Shown here piece after piece: positions 45,048 through 54,499 of a stretch of 64,000 nucleotides of DNA. Below the pieces are notes generated by a model that worked only from the letters and a program-made list of their open reading frames with translations, was not told where the DNA came from and made no database searches. The stretch spans positions 124,001-188,000 of the forward strand of contig NZ_KB895545.1 in assembly GCF_000374925.1 (NCBI RefSeq). Direction: 5' to 3'. Numbering within the stretch: position 1 is the stretch's first letter; each line of letters begins with the position of its first letter. Source of the DNA: Arthrobacter sp. 131MFCol6.1 (GTDB lineage Bacteria > Actinomycetota > Actinomycetes > Actinomycetales > Micrococcaceae). The position numbers and the translations under genes were made by a program.

Positions 45048-45120
45048 CTCCTCCTGCTGGACTTGAACCAGCAACCCTTCGATTAACAGTCGAATGCTCT
45101 GCCAATTGAGCTAAGGAGGA
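45048..45120 (-). tRNA. tRNA-Asn (GTT), copy 1
   Basis: Identical over 73 nt to the second tRNA-Asn, including the discriminator base. Upstream flanks share only ATGAAGCRGGTA, so the duplicated unit was little longer than the tRNA. It lies 53 nt downstream of dnaG on the same strand and may be partly transcribed from there. Confidence 0.97.
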
Positions 45121-45173
45121 ATGAAGCGGGTATAAGCCTAGCAAACACCAGCCCGGGAAACGAAATCGGCGGC

Positions 45174-47129
45174 TCAGGCGTCCGAGCGCAGGGACCGCCG
45201 CTGCATCTCAAGTTGCATGAGTTCGCGATTCAGCCGCTGGAATTCCTCGGGGTCAGCCGAGGCGTCCAGGCGCTGCAGCTGGCCCATCTTCTCGGCCTTG
45301 ACCCGGGTGATCTGGAGTTCGAACAAGCGGGCGAGGATGTCCTTGCAGTAGCGCAGGACGCCTTCGGAAGTATTGGCCGGCAGGGGCACCACGGAGAGCT
45401 CGGACACAAGCGGGCGCAGCGGTTCAGGGACCTCCTGCAGCAACTGCTCGACCCAGCGCACCGGGTCGCCGGAAAACCCGAGTCCGGTGGCCCGGATGGC
45501 CTCGTGGATGGCGAGATAGGCGGGTGTGGAGAACCGCGCTTCCGAGAAGCGCTGCCATGTCTCGCCCTCGAGCATGCCGGGTTCCTGCAGCGCGACCTCG
45601 AGCGCCTGACGCTCCATCGCTGCCACGGGGTCCCGGGGATCAGGGCGATTGAAGGACGGGAGTACGGCCGACGGCGGCAAGGGGGCAACGCCGGGCGCGG
45701 TCCCGGCGTAGCCGCGGCCGGACCCGGCATAGCCCTGCCCGCCGCCCTGCCCATGGCTCTGGGCCTGGCCGCCGCCCGGCGGAGCCGATGCGGCCTGCGC
45801 GGCGCGCTTGGTCGCCGCACCGACGGCCCTGCTGACCTCCTCGACCGGCATCCCCAGCCAGCCGGCGAGCTCCCGGGCATAGGCCGGCCGGATTCCGGCG
45901 TCGCGGATCTGCGCCACCACGGGCGCGGATTCACGCAGGGCCGCGATCCGGCCCTCGACGGTGTCCAGATTGTGCCGCTTCAGGGTGGCCCGGATGGCAA
46001 ACTCAAACAGCGGTCGGCGGCTCCCGATCAAGTCCCGGACGGCGGAGTCGCCCTTGGACTGGCGCAGTTCGCAGGGGTCCGCGCCATTGGGTTCGACCGC
46101 CACGAAGGTTTGCGCGACAAACCGCTGGTCCTCTTCGAAGGCGCGCAGGGCCGCCTTCTGCCCGGCGGCGTCGCCGTCGAACGTGAAGATGACCTCTCCC
46201 CCGCTGCCGTCATCGGAGAGCAGCCGGCGGGCGATCTTGATGTGCTCGGTGCCGAAGGCGGTCCCGCACGTGGCTACGGCCGTCGGAATTCCGGCCAGGT
46301 GGCAGGCCATGACGTCGGTGTAGCCTTCGACCACCACGAGCTGGCGGTCCTTGGCGATGTTTCGCTTGGCGAGGTCGATTCCGTAGAGGACCTGGGACTT
46401 CTTATAGAGCGCGGTTTCGGGGGTGTTCAGGTACTTCGGACCTTGGTCGTCCTCATAGAGCTTGCGTGCGCCGAAGCCGATGGTGTCGCCGGCGATGTCC
46501 CGGATGGGCCAGATCAGCCGGCCGCGGAAACGGTCGTAGATGCCCCGGCCGCCTTCAGAGAACATGCCGGTCAGCTTGAGCTCGGCGTCCGTGTAGCCGC
46601 GGCCGCGAAGGTGTTTGAGGAGCGAGTCCCAGCCCTGCGGTGCGTAGCCCACACCAAACTGTTCGGCCGCCGCACGGTCGAAGCCGCGCCCGTAGAGGAA
46701 GTTGCGGCCCTCCGCGGCGCCGGGGGTGAGCAGTTGGGCGCGGAAGAACTCGTCGGCCACCTTGTGCGCGTCCAGGAGACGCTGGCGCCGGCCGATGTCC
46801 TCCCGGTTGGGCCCGGAGCCGCCGTCCTCGTAGTGGAGCTCGAAGCCGATCCGGTGGGCCAACTTCTCGACGGCCTCGTGGAAGGAGATGTGGTCCAGCT
46901 TTTGGACGAAGGAGATGACGTCGCCGTCCTCGCCGCAGCCAAAGCAGTGGTACCGGCCAACCTGGGGGCGAACCGTGAAGGAGGGTGAGCGTTCGTCGTG
47001 GAAGGGGCACAGACCCTTGTAGGACCCCAGCCCGGCACCCTTGAGCGTCACGTAGCCATCGACGACTTCCTTGATGTCGGTGCGCTGGCGCACTTCATCG
47101 ATGTCTTCGCGTTTGATCAGGCCGGCCAC
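45174..47129 (-). CDS. dnaG: DNA primase
   Basis: 651 residues. The N-terminal CHC2 zinc finger uses C41, H44, C62 and C65 (CPFH...CFGC). The catalytic core follows with the DnaG motif DRFRGRLIWPI, then the TOPRIM domain with VVEGYTDVMA and TFDGDAAGQKAA. After a glycine/glutamine-rich linker (about 445-490, with GQAQSHGQGGGQG) comes the C-terminal helicase-interacting domain. GTG start with AGGA upstream. It is downstream of dgt, the usual actinobacterial order dusB-dgt-dnaG. Confidence 0.96.
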   Translation of the reverse strand: MAGLIKREDIDEVRQRTDIKEVVDGYVTLKGAGLGSYKGLCPFHDERSPSFTVRPQVGRYHCFGCGEDGDVISFVQKLDHISFHEAVEKLAHRIGFELHYEDGGSGPNREDIGRRQRLLDAHKVADEFFRAQLLTPGAAEGRNFLYGRGFDRAAAEQFGVGYAPQGWDSLLKHLRGRGYTDAELKLTGMFSEGGRGIYDRFRGRLIWPIRDIAGDTIGFGARKLYEDDQGPKYLNTPETALYKKSQVLYGIDLAKRNIAKDRQLVVVEGYTDVMACHLAGIPTAVATCGTAFGTEHIKIARRLLSDDGSGGEVIFTFDGDAAGQKAALRAFEEDQRFVAQTFVAVEPNGADPCELRQSKGDSAVRDLIGSRRPLFEFAIRATLKRHNLDTVEGRIAALRESAPVVAQIRDAGIRPAYARELAGWLGMPVEEVSRAVGAATKRAAQAASAPPGGGQAQSHGQGGGQGYAGSGRGYAGTAPGVAPLPPSAVLPSFNRPDPRDPVAAMERQALEVALQEPGMLEGETWQRFSEARFSTPAYLAIHEAIRATGLGFSGDPVRWVEQLLQEVPEPLRPLVSELSVVPLPANTSEGVLRYCKDILARLFELQITRVKAEKMGQLQRLDASADPEEFQRLNRELMQLEMQRRSLRSDA

Positions 47130-47181
47130 AGTGCCATCCTAGTCCCCGGGTACGACGCCGACGGGCCGGCCATGGTGGCCC

Positions 47182-48471
47182 TCACCACAGCGACGGCAGG
47201 CTGCCCACGAGACGCTCGTACATGGCCAGCGCCGAGCCGTCCGTCAGCGACGCGACCTGATCGATGACGACGCGCAGCCGCGCGGCGTCGTCGCCCGCGT
47301 CGAGCCAGTCGGCGGCGAACATCGGCTCCAGGTGGCGGTCCCCCGTGGCGCTGAGCGCAGTGACGAGGGCATGCAGGACCTCGCGCTGGCGCTCATAGAT
47401 GGGCTGCCGGTGTTCGGTGGTCATCACGAAGGTGGTGGCCAGGCCCTTCATCACCGCGATTTCCATGACGGTCTCATCCGGGACGATCAGCTCCGCGTTG
47501 TAACGGGTCAGGTTTTCCGGGCCGTAGACCGTGCGGGTGGCCTCCAGCGCGCTCTGGCAGAAGCGGCCGATGAGCTGGCTGGTCATGTCCTTGAGCGCCG
47601 CCATGGCCTTACGGCTGCCGTCGGCCTCGCGCACCCAGACGTCCGTGGCCTCCAGCCGGGCCAGAGCGGCGTCGATCGCGGCGGGATCGTTGTGCGGCAG
47701 ATACCACTGCTTGGCGTAGCCGACGACGCGGGCGCGGTGGTCCGGGTTGTCCATCCAGCGCAGCTGGAAATGCCCTGCCACGATCGCGTCCTCGACGTCG
47801 TGCACCGAGTAGGAGATATCGTCCGCCAGGTCCATGACCTGCGCTTCGAGGCAGGACCGGCGTTCCGGGGCGCCGTCGCGGATCCAGTCGAAAATGGGGA
47901 GGTCGTCCTCGTAGGCGCCGAACTTGCTGGTCCGCTCCCCGTGGATGACCGGGGCGTTCACAGCGGACCACGGGTATTTGGCAGCGGCATCGAGGCTGGC
48001 CCGGGTCAGGTTCAGGCCGGCCGGCCGGCCGTCGGCGGCCAGGACCTTTGGCTCCAGCCGGCTCAGCAGCCGCAGCGTCTGGGCGTTGCCTTCGAAGCCC
48101 CCGATCCCGTGCGCCACCTCGTTGAGGGCCGCTTCGCCATTGTGGCCGAAAGGCGGGTGGCCCAGGTCATGGCTGAGGCATGCGGTGTCCACGACGTCGG
48201 GGTCACAGCCCAGCGCACGGCCCAGTTCGCGGCCCACCTGGGCAACTTCGAGGCTGTGGGTGAGCCGGGTCCGGACGAAGTCGTCAGTATCCGGGGCCAC
48301 CACCTGGGTCTTCGCGCCGAGCCGGCGCAGCGCCGAGGAGTGCAGGACCCGTGCACGGTCACGCTCGAAATCCGACCGGTAGGTGCTCTTGGGCGGCTCC
48401 TCGACCCAGCGGGCCCAGTCGCGGGAGGTGTAGCCGTCCAGGACGGGGGCGGTGGTCCGGGTCTCAGCCAC
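47182..48471 (-). CDS. dgt: Deoxyguanosinetriphosphate triphosphohydrolase-like protein
   Basis: A 429-residue HD-domain phosphohydrolase. Metal-binding residues are H72 (RLTHSLEVAQ), H101-D102 (SHDLGHPPFGH) and a distal aspartate in DLADDISYSVHD. It removes triphosphate from dNTPs, helping control dNTP pools. GTG start inside the end of dusB (8-nt overlap), so it is coupled to dusB; dnaG follows after 52 bp. Confidence 0.93.
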   Translation of the reverse strand: MAETRTTAPVLDGYTSRDWARWVEEPPKSTYRSDFERDRARVLHSSALRRLGAKTQVVAPDTDDFVRTRLTHSLEVAQVGRELGRALGCDPDVVDTACLSHDLGHPPFGHNGEAALNEVAHGIGGFEGNAQTLRLLSRLEPKVLAADGRPAGLNLTRASLDAAAKYPWSAVNAPVIHGERTSKFGAYEDDLPIFDWIRDGAPERRSCLEAQVMDLADDISYSVHDVEDAIVAGHFQLRWMDNPDHRARVVGYAKQWYLPHNDPAAIDAALARLEATDVWVREADGSRKAMAALKDMTSQLIGRFCQSALEATRTVYGPENLTRYNAELIVPDETVMEIAVMKGLATTFVMTTEHRQPIYERQREVLHALVTALSATGDRHLEPMFAADWLDAGDDAARLRVVIDQVASLTDGSALAMYERLVGSLPSLW

Positions 48472-49642
48472 CGGAGACGTCCAGTTCGGCGAAGGAGATG
48501 TCGCGGGTCTGCGCGTCGTCCAGCGTCCGGTTCAGCAGCCAGTCCTTCGGCAGTGCCGGTTTTTTGGGCGAGCCGGCGCGGCCGCGCGGACCCTCGGCGT
48601 CGCCTCCGGGATACGGCGAGTCGAGGTCCAGCTGGTCCAGGGTCCCGCGCAGCACCTCCAGGCTGGTGACGAGCGCAAGCTTGGTCCGCAGTTCGCTGCC
48701 GACCACGTAGCCCTTGAAGTACCAGGCAATGTGCTTGCGGATTTCGCGCAGGGCCTTGCCCTCGTCCCCGAACGTCTCGACCATGAGCTCGGCGTGCCGG
48801 TACACGCTCTCGGCCACCTGGCGCAGGTCCGGCCGGTGCCGCTGGTCGCTGCCTTCGAACGCGGCCATGAGGTCGCCGAACAGCCAGGGCCTGCCCTGGC
48901 AGCCGCGGCCGACGACGACGCCGTCCACACCCGTTTCGCGGACCATCCGGACCGCGTCCTCCGCGGACCAGATATCTCCGTTGCCGAGAACGGGAATGTC
49001 CGGCAGCGCCTCACGCAGCCGGGCGATGGCGGACCAGTCGGCCTGGCCGGAATAGAACTGGGCGGCCGTGCGGCCGTGAAGGGCGACGGCGGCGACGCCG
49101 GAATCGCGGGCGATCCGGCCGGCATCGAGGTAGGTCAGGTGGTCCTCGTCGATGCCCTTGCGCATCTTGATGGTCAGCGGGACGTTGCCCTTGGAGGCTT
49201 CCTTCACCGCCGTCTGGACGATCGAGGTGAAGAGGTCGATCTTCCACGGCAGGGCCGATCCGCCGCCGCGCCGGGTGACCTTGGGCACGGGGCAGCCGAA
49301 GTTGAGGTCGATGTGGTCCGCCCGGTCCTCCTCGACCAGCATCCGGACGGCCTGTCCGACAGTGACGGGATCCACGCCGTACAGCTGGACGGAGCGGACT
49401 TTTTCGTCGTCGTCGTGCGAAATGATGCGCAGCGACTCCGGCGTGCGCTCGACGAGGGCGCGGGAGGTGACCATCTCCGCCACATACAGGCCGCCGCCGT
49501 ATTCACGGCACAGCCTGCGGAAGGCGGAGTTGGTGATGCCCGCCATGGGAGCCAGGATCACGGGGGTGTCCACCGTGATCGGGCCCAGCTTCAGGGGCGG
49601 GAGTTCCAGCTTGGGGGCGGGAGGGGTTGCTACAACAGTCAC
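48464..49642 (-). CDS. dusB: tRNA-dihydrouridine synthase
   Basis: A 392-residue FMN enzyme reducing uridines in tRNA. The TIM barrel carries LAPMAGITNSAFRRL at the N-terminus, catalytic Cys117 in LNFGCPVPKV, and the FMN phosphate site VLGNGDIWSAEDA to GVVVGRGCQGRPWLFG. The helical RNA-binding domain forms the C-terminal third. GTG start. First gene of dusB-dgt-dnaG. Confidence 0.94.
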   Translation of the reverse strand: MTVVATPPAPKLELPPLKLGPITVDTPVILAPMAGITNSAFRRLCREYGGGLYVAEMVTSRALVERTPESLRIISHDDDEKVRSVQLYGVDPVTVGQAVRMLVEEDRADHIDLNFGCPVPKVTRRGGGSALPWKIDLFTSIVQTAVKEASKGNVPLTIKMRKGIDEDHLTYLDAGRIARDSGVAAVALHGRTAAQFYSGQADWSAIARLREALPDIPVLGNGDIWSAEDAVRMVRETGVDGVVVGRGCQGRPWLFGDLMAAFEGSDQRHRPDLRQVAESVYRHAELMVETFGDEGKALREIRKHIAWYFKGYVVGSELRTKLALVTSLEVLRGTLDQLDLDSPYPGGDAEGPRGRAGSPKKPALPKDWLLNRTLDDAQTRDISFAELDVSGG

Positions 49643-49742
49643 CCGTCCATTGTCTCAAAGGCGGGCAAATCGGCCCGGTCCCGCTCCGGCTATGTGGAAA
49701 TCTCCCCTCTACGGCAGCGTTCGGGTGCCGGCAGATCCCCCG

Positions 49743-51221
49743 TCAGCCCCGCAGGGCGGCCCGCCGCCCGCGGCGCGTGGCAGCACCGGCGCCGTCGGAC
49801 CCGCCCGATTCGGACCCGGCCCGATCCGGCCCGCCCGTGTCTGGCCCGATCCGTTCCGGCCGGCCCCGTTCCGGTTGCGTCCGACCCGGCACGGTCCCTT
49901 CCGGCTGAGTCCTTTCCGATGCGACCCTTGCCACCACACCGCCCCTGATGCCGGTGGCCTTGACCACCAGCACAGCGATGAGGGTGGTGACCGGCACGGC
50001 CAGGACGAGTCCCACGGAGCCGACGAGGGTGCGGATGACTTCCTCGGAGAGCTCGGCGCTGGTCAGGGCGTCCCCGAGCGGCCGCTCGTAGAGCATGACC
50101 AGGATCAGCACCGGCAGGGCCGCGCCGGCGTAAGCAAAGGCGATGGTGTAGACGGTGGAGGCGATGTGGTCCCGGCCGATCCGCATGGCGGACGTGAAGA
50201 GCTGCCGGGCGCTGGTTTCGGGGGCGAGTTCCCACAGTTCCCAGACGGCCGAGGACTGCGTGATGGTGACGTCGTTGAGCACGCCCAGCCCGGAAATGAT
50301 CAGTCCGCACAGGATGATGCCGGAGATCGAGATGTTGTCCGAGATGTTGGTCAGTGTGGCAGCGTCGTGGCTGCCCACACCGGCGAGGTTGGCGGCGTCG
50401 GTGGCCCAGGCCGCCAGCAGCGCTGTGATGGCGAGGCCGAACATCGTCCCGAGCAGCGCCGTCGACGTGCGGGCGGAGAAGCCGTGGGCGAAGTAGAGCA
50501 CCCCGATCATAATCACCGTGGATCCCACGAGCGCCAGCAGCAGCGGCGGCTTGCCCTCGACCAGCCCGGGCAGCATGAATGAGACAAGCACGACGTAGGC
50601 ACCGACAAGTCCGATCAGCGCCCGCAGGCCGCGCCAGCGCGCCACGGCGATCACGACGACGGCGTAGAGCACGGCCAGGAAGATGATGGGCAGGGTCCGG
50701 ACAAAGTCGACGAAGACGTAGGCCGGCGCGCCCTGGCCCGCGGCGCCCTGCACCTTCGAGAGGTTCAGGTAGCGGATGTTGTCCCCGGGCTTCACGCCGT
50801 GGGACTTCGCGACGTCAGGGTTGATGACCACCTTCACCGGGTTGCCGCCCTTGTCCGGCTCGGTGTAGGCGAACGTGCATTGCGAGCCCGCGTTCGGGGG
50901 CTGCGGCGCGGTGCCGGAACCGGGGGTGTCCTGCTGGGCCGCGGCGTCGCCGCCGGCCTGGACATCCGAACAGCTGCCGACGACGACCCGCTGGATCTTG
51001 CCGGTATCAAACGTCACTCCCGGGGCCGTCGCGTAGGGGCTGGCCAGCGTGATGCCTTCCTTGCTCCCCGACGGCCACATGAAGGCCATGGCCGCCAGGG
51101 TCAGCAGCGTCAGCGGGATCAGGATGGCAGCCAGGATCCAGTTGGCCTTCTTCCGCGCCGCCAGCATTTGAGGCGTGGGCTCCGGATGTTGGTTATGGGA
51201 GTGCGAGTGTCCGACGCCCAT
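49743..51221 (-). CDS. YibE/F-family membrane protein with pentapeptide-repeat tail
   Basis: 492 residues. One N-terminal helix (about 29-50), an extracytoplasmic domain to about 175, then some seven to eight helices with the YibE/F core (FVDFVRTLPIIFLAVLYAVVV; GLGVLNDVTITQSSAVWEL). The last 60 residues are a basic, disordered tail of five-residue repeats (PERIG, PDTGG, PDRAG and the like) encoded by a 15-nt tandem array. The N-terminus is histidine-rich (GHSHSHNQHPEP). Function unknown; family members are proposed transporters. Confidence 0.85.
   Translation of the reverse strand: MGVGHSHSHNQHPEPTPQMLAARKKANWILAAILIPLTLLTLAAMAFMWPSGSKEGITLASPYATAPGVTFDTGKIQRVVVGSCSDVQAGGDAAAQQDTPGSGTAPQPPNAGSQCTFAYTEPDKGGNPVKVVINPDVAKSHGVKPGDNIRYLNLSKVQGAAGQGAPAYVFVDFVRTLPIIFLAVLYAVVVIAVARWRGLRALIGLVGAYVVLVSFMLPGLVEGKPPLLLALVGSTVIMIGVLYFAHGFSARTSTALLGTMFGLAITALLAAWATDAANLAGVGSHDAATLTNISDNISISGIILCGLIISGLGVLNDVTITQSSAVWELWELAPETSARQLFTSAMRIGRDHIASTVYTIAFAYAGAALPVLILVMLYERPLGDALTSAELSEEVIRTLVGSVGLVLAVPVTTLIAVLVVKATGIRGGVVARVASERTQPEGTVPGRTQPERGRPERIGPDTGGPDRAGSESGGSDGAGAATRRGRRAALRG
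49787..49917. repeat. 15-nt tandem array in the 3' end of the YibE/F gene
   Basis: About nine imperfect 15-nt units of consensus GGAACGGATCGGGCC (minus sense) encode PERxx/PDxxG pentapeptides. The 15-nt period keeps the frame, so unit number can change without breaking the gene. Confidence 0.8.
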
Positions 51222-51290
51222 CAGCAGTTCAACCTCATGCCGAAAACTCTACGGCGTGGGCGGGGCCGCCCCGGACCGATGGCGCCGCGC

Positions 51291-52664
51291 TTACGCCGGC
51301 GCGATGTTCTGGTTGACGTGGAAGAGGTTCTGCGGATCGTACTTGGCCTTGACCTCCCTCAGCCGCTTGTAGTTCTCCCCGTAGTTCTCCGCAATCCTGG
51401 GCAGATCATCCCCGTCCATGAAGTTGATGTAGCCGCCGGGAGCCGAATAGGGCCGCAGGGCGGCCGCGTAGTCCCGTACCCACGCGATGTTTGCCTCGTT
51501 TTCCGCGGGGTCCAGCCACTGCGCCGCGATCACGGGCGAGAACTTCACGTTCCGGTTGGCGAACGCCGTGTCCGTGGCGCCCACCCGCTGGACCGCACCA
51601 TCGATGGGGTAGAGGTGTACTGCGGTCTGCACGCTGGGGACCTTGCTGCCGTGTTCGATGTGCGCGGCGATGGCGCCGTCGTTGAGCTCGGCCAGAAAAT
51701 CCGCTTTCCAGTAGGCCTGCATGCCGGGGGGCTGCAGCGGGTCGAAAGCCGTGTTCAAGGCGGGGTACGGCATCGGCCCCACCATGGATCCCGCCGCCGG
51801 CGCGGCGTCCAGGAACGGCTGCCAGCGTGCCGGACCTTCCGCCGGATCGCCGGTCCACATGCCGACGACGACGCACACCGGTTTGCCGTGCCACTCCTCG
51901 GGCAGGAACGGAACTGGCGGACCTTGGTGGAAGCCCAGGAACGCGCCAAACTCTTCGGGGGCGCTGGCCATGTGGTCCCGGTAGAACCTTGCCACCGTCT
52001 CAGCATGCTCGATGGGGTAAATGATGATGCCGGCGTGGACCATGTCCACGGGGTGCATCCTGTACTCGAACGACGTCACGACGCCGAAGTTCCCGCCGCC
52101 GCCGCGCAGCGCCCAGAACAGGTCCTCGTTCTCGCTTTCGCTGGCGGTAAGGAACTTGCCCTCGGCCGTGACGACGTCGGCGGAGAGGAGGTTGTCGCAG
52201 CTGAGGCCGTACTTGCGGCTCAGGTACCCGATGCCGCCGCCGAGGGTCAGCCCGGCGATCCCGGTCGAGCCGACAATGCCGCCAGGAGTGGCCAGCCCGA
52301 AGGCATGGGTCGCGTGGTTGAAGTCGGCCCACGTCGCACCCGGCTCCGCGCGCGCCGTCGCGGCTGCGGGATCGACCCGGACGCCGGTCATGTTGGAGAA
52401 GTCGATGACCAGGGCGTCATCCCAGGTGCCAAAGCCCGGGGCGCTGTGTCCTCCACCGCGGACCGCCAAGTCCAGGGAGTTGTCCCGGGCGAAGTTGACG
52501 CAGGAGATGACATCGGCCACCTGGGATACCTGGGCCACCGCTGCCGGCCTTTTATCGATCATGCCGTTGAAGACCGCACGTGCCGCGTCGTAGCCGGCGT
52601 CGCCGGGCGTGATGATCTGTCCGCGGACTTGCCCGCGCAGGCTATCGAACTGTGTTCCGTTCAT
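51291..52664 (-). CDS. FAD-linked oxidoreductase, berberine-bridge-enzyme family
   Basis: A 457-residue PCMH-type flavoprotein. VRGGGHSAPGF (H73) is the site of 8-alpha-histidyl FAD attachment. LTLGGGIGYLSRKYGLSCDNL and ALRGGGGNFGVVTSFEYR bind FAD, and the C-terminal BBE domain ends with KAKYDPQNLFHVNQNI. There is no signal peptide, so it is probably cytoplasmic. Sugar, alcohol or phenolic oxidations are known in the family; the substrate here is unknown. Divergent from the lipid-type operon that starts 252 bp away. Confidence 0.92.
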   Translation of the reverse strand: MNGTQFDSLRGQVRGQIITPGDAGYDAARAVFNGMIDKRPAAVAQVSQVADVISCVNFARDNSLDLAVRGGGHSAPGFGTWDDALVIDFSNMTGVRVDPAAATARAEPGATWADFNHATHAFGLATPGGIVGSTGIAGLTLGGGIGYLSRKYGLSCDNLLSADVVTAEGKFLTASESENEDLFWALRGGGGNFGVVTSFEYRMHPVDMVHAGIIIYPIEHAETVARFYRDHMASAPEEFGAFLGFHQGPPVPFLPEEWHGKPVCVVVGMWTGDPAEGPARWQPFLDAAPAAGSMVGPMPYPALNTAFDPLQPPGMQAYWKADFLAELNDGAIAAHIEHGSKVPSVQTAVHLYPIDGAVQRVGATDTAFANRNVKFSPVIAAQWLDPAENEANIAWVRDYAAALRPYSAPGGYINFMDGDDLPRIAENYGENYKRLREVKAKYDPQNLFHVNQNIAPA

Positions 52665-52915
52665 TTTCTATACCGTCGATTTCGTCGTGAGATTCGACCG
52701 GACGGTCCTCTGCGCTCCCAGCCGGCGTGGCGTCCGGAGGTTTACCTGCACATGCCTACTCTTACCGGATTCCCACGTCAAGGGGTCACGGCAAGCCGCA
52801 CCCATCACCGGGGGCGCCGGCTCCGAATGCACACTAGGGGACCACCTGTCTTGACGGGAGAGGGCCGCAACCTATGGTTGGTAATTGACGGACGAAGGAC
52901 CGGAAGGACACACAC

Positions 52916-53686
52916 GTGGCTATGCGCAAACTCGACGACCGCGAGCCGGAGGCGGGCCGTTCCGGGCCTGCCGCCAAAGCCGTGCTGACCATCGCCGAAG
53001 CCGCCGGGGAGACCCGCGGAGTCGCGTTGATCCTGCACGGCGGGCGGGCCGACAGTTATGACGCCGTCCGCGGCCGGCACCTGAGCCCGGCCCGGATGGT
53101 GCCTTTCGCCCGGGCGCTTCACAGGCAGGGCGGCCCGCATGGGCTGGCCGTGTGGACCCTGCGCAACCGGTACCGTGGCTGGAACGGGGAGGACATGTCC
53201 CCCGTTCACGATGCCCGCTGGGCGCTCGCCCGGATCAACCAGGAACATCCCGGCGTGCCGGTGTACCTGCTGGGCCACTCCATGGGCGGTCTCACGGCGC
53301 TGTGCGTGGCCGACACCCCGCAGGTCGAGGCCGTCGTCGCGCTCGCCCCGTGGCTCAATCACAAAACCTCGGTCCAGCCTGTCGCAGGCCGCCGGGTCCT
53401 GATCGTCCACGGGACCGAGGACCGCTGGACCAGCCCGGCGAAATCCCTGGACTATGCCCGGCGCGCCGAGGGCGTCGCCGCGTCCGTTGACTACGTCTCG
53501 CTCAAGGCTGCCGGCCATTTCATGGTCCGCCGGCTGGCGCTGTGGAACGTGCTGGCGAACGGCTACGTCCTGGATGCCTTCGGCGAGGCAACGGGCGCCG
53601 AGATCTCCGGCGCCAGGGACGCATTGCGCGGCGCCCTCGGCAGCGCCCCGCCGGCAGCCGGAACACGTATGCCGGTGGTGTTGTGA
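52916..53686 (+). CDS. Alpha/beta hydrolase (monoacylglycerol lipase/lysophospholipase-like)
   Basis: A 256-residue serine hydrolase. The nucleophile is S122 in GHSMGG, the acid D169 in VHGTEDRW and the base H201 in AAGHFMVRR; LILHGGRAD forms the oxyanion loop. GTG start with GGAAGGA upstream; an ATG two codons later is equally possible. Its TGA overlaps the ATG of the DUF1295 gene, so the two are coupled. A lipid ester substrate is inferred from its neighbours. Confidence 0.85.
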   Translation: MAMRKLDDREPEAGRSGPAAKAVLTIAEAAGETRGVALILHGGRADSYDAVRGRHLSPARMVPFARALHRQGGPHGLAVWTLRNRYRGWNGEDMSPVHDARWALARINQEHPGVPVYLLGHSMGGLTALCVADTPQVEAVVALAPWLNHKTSVQPVAGRRVLIVHGTEDRWTSPAKSLDYARRAEGVAASVDYVSLKAAGHFMVRRLALWNVLANGYVLDAFGEATGAEISGARDALRGALGSAPPAAGTRMPVVL

Positions 53687-54498
53687 TGCCGCCGTTCCCG
53701 CTCGACGCTTTCCTTGCCAGCCTGCCATGGGTCATCGCGGGACTCGTGGTGCTGCTGGCGGTGACCTTCGCGGTCGCCGTGCGGCAGAACCGGCACTCGG
53801 TCATCGACACCGTCTGGGGCCTTGGCTTCGTGGTGGTGGCCGGCATCTCCTGGGGGCTTTCCGCCGGATACGGCGACGCCGGCAGGCGGCTGCTGCTGCT
53901 CGCCCTGGTCGCGGTGTGGGGCATCCGCCTCGCCGTCCACATCGGGGCACGCGCGCGCGGCGGCCACGAGGACCCGCGCTATGTGGACATGCTTTCCGCG
54001 GCGCCCGGATCACGCAACGTCTATGCCCTGCGGCGGGTTTACCTGCCGCAGGGGCTGGTGATGTTCTTCGTCTCGCTCACCATCCAGATCGGCATGTTCG
54101 CCACGGGAGGCTTGGGCTGGGTGGCCTTTGCCGGCGTCCTGCTCTGGATCCTAGGCTTCGTGTTCGAGACGGTCGGCGACTGGCAGCTGACGCAGTTCAA
54201 GGCCGATCCCGCCAGGCGCGGCACCGTCCTCAACACCGGCCTGTGGCGCTACACCCGCCACCCCAACTATTTCGGCGACGCCGCCGTCTGGGCAGGGCTC
54301 TTCCTCGTGGCCGCCGATTCCTGGCCGGGGGTCCTGACCATCCTCTCCCCCGCCCTGATGATCTGGACTCTTGCCGGCAAGACCGGGAAGCCGCTGACGG
54401 AAAAGGCAATGTCCGCCCGTCCCGGTTACAAGGAATACATCGAATCCACCTCCGGCTTCCTGCCCTGGCCGCCCCGGCGGCGGGTGGGCGGACACTGA
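53686..54498 (+). CDS. DUF1295 membrane protein (steroid 5-alpha-reductase / ICMT-like fold)
   Basis: 270 residues, six to seven membrane helices. Family signatures are DTVWGLGFVVVAG near residue 35 and, in the C-terminal half, FKADPARRGTVLNTGLWRYTRHPNYFGD, the cofactor-binding motif shared by 5-alpha-reductases and isoprenylcysteine methyltransferases. Probably acts on a membrane lipid or polyprenoid. Starts inside the hydrolase stop codon; the acyltransferase ATG follows its own stop by one base. Confidence 0.88.
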   Translation: MPPFPLDAFLASLPWVIAGLVVLLAVTFAVAVRQNRHSVIDTVWGLGFVVVAGISWGLSAGYGDAGRRLLLLALVAVWGIRLAVHIGARARGGHEDPRYVDMLSAAPGSRNVYALRRVYLPQGLVMFFVSLTIQIGMFATGGLGWVAFAGVLLWILGFVFETVGDWQLTQFKADPARRGTVLNTGLWRYTRHPNYFGDAAVWAGLFLVAADSWPGVLTILSPALMIWTLAGKTGKPLTEKAMSARPGYKEYIESTSGFLPWPPRRRVGGH

Positions 54499-54499
54499 C

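Noticed and set aside
44840..45120. tRNA-Asn pair as an integration (att) site with an adjacent island
   Set aside because: No integrase and no partial tRNA repeat at a distance; both tRNAs are complete and each has its own terminator.
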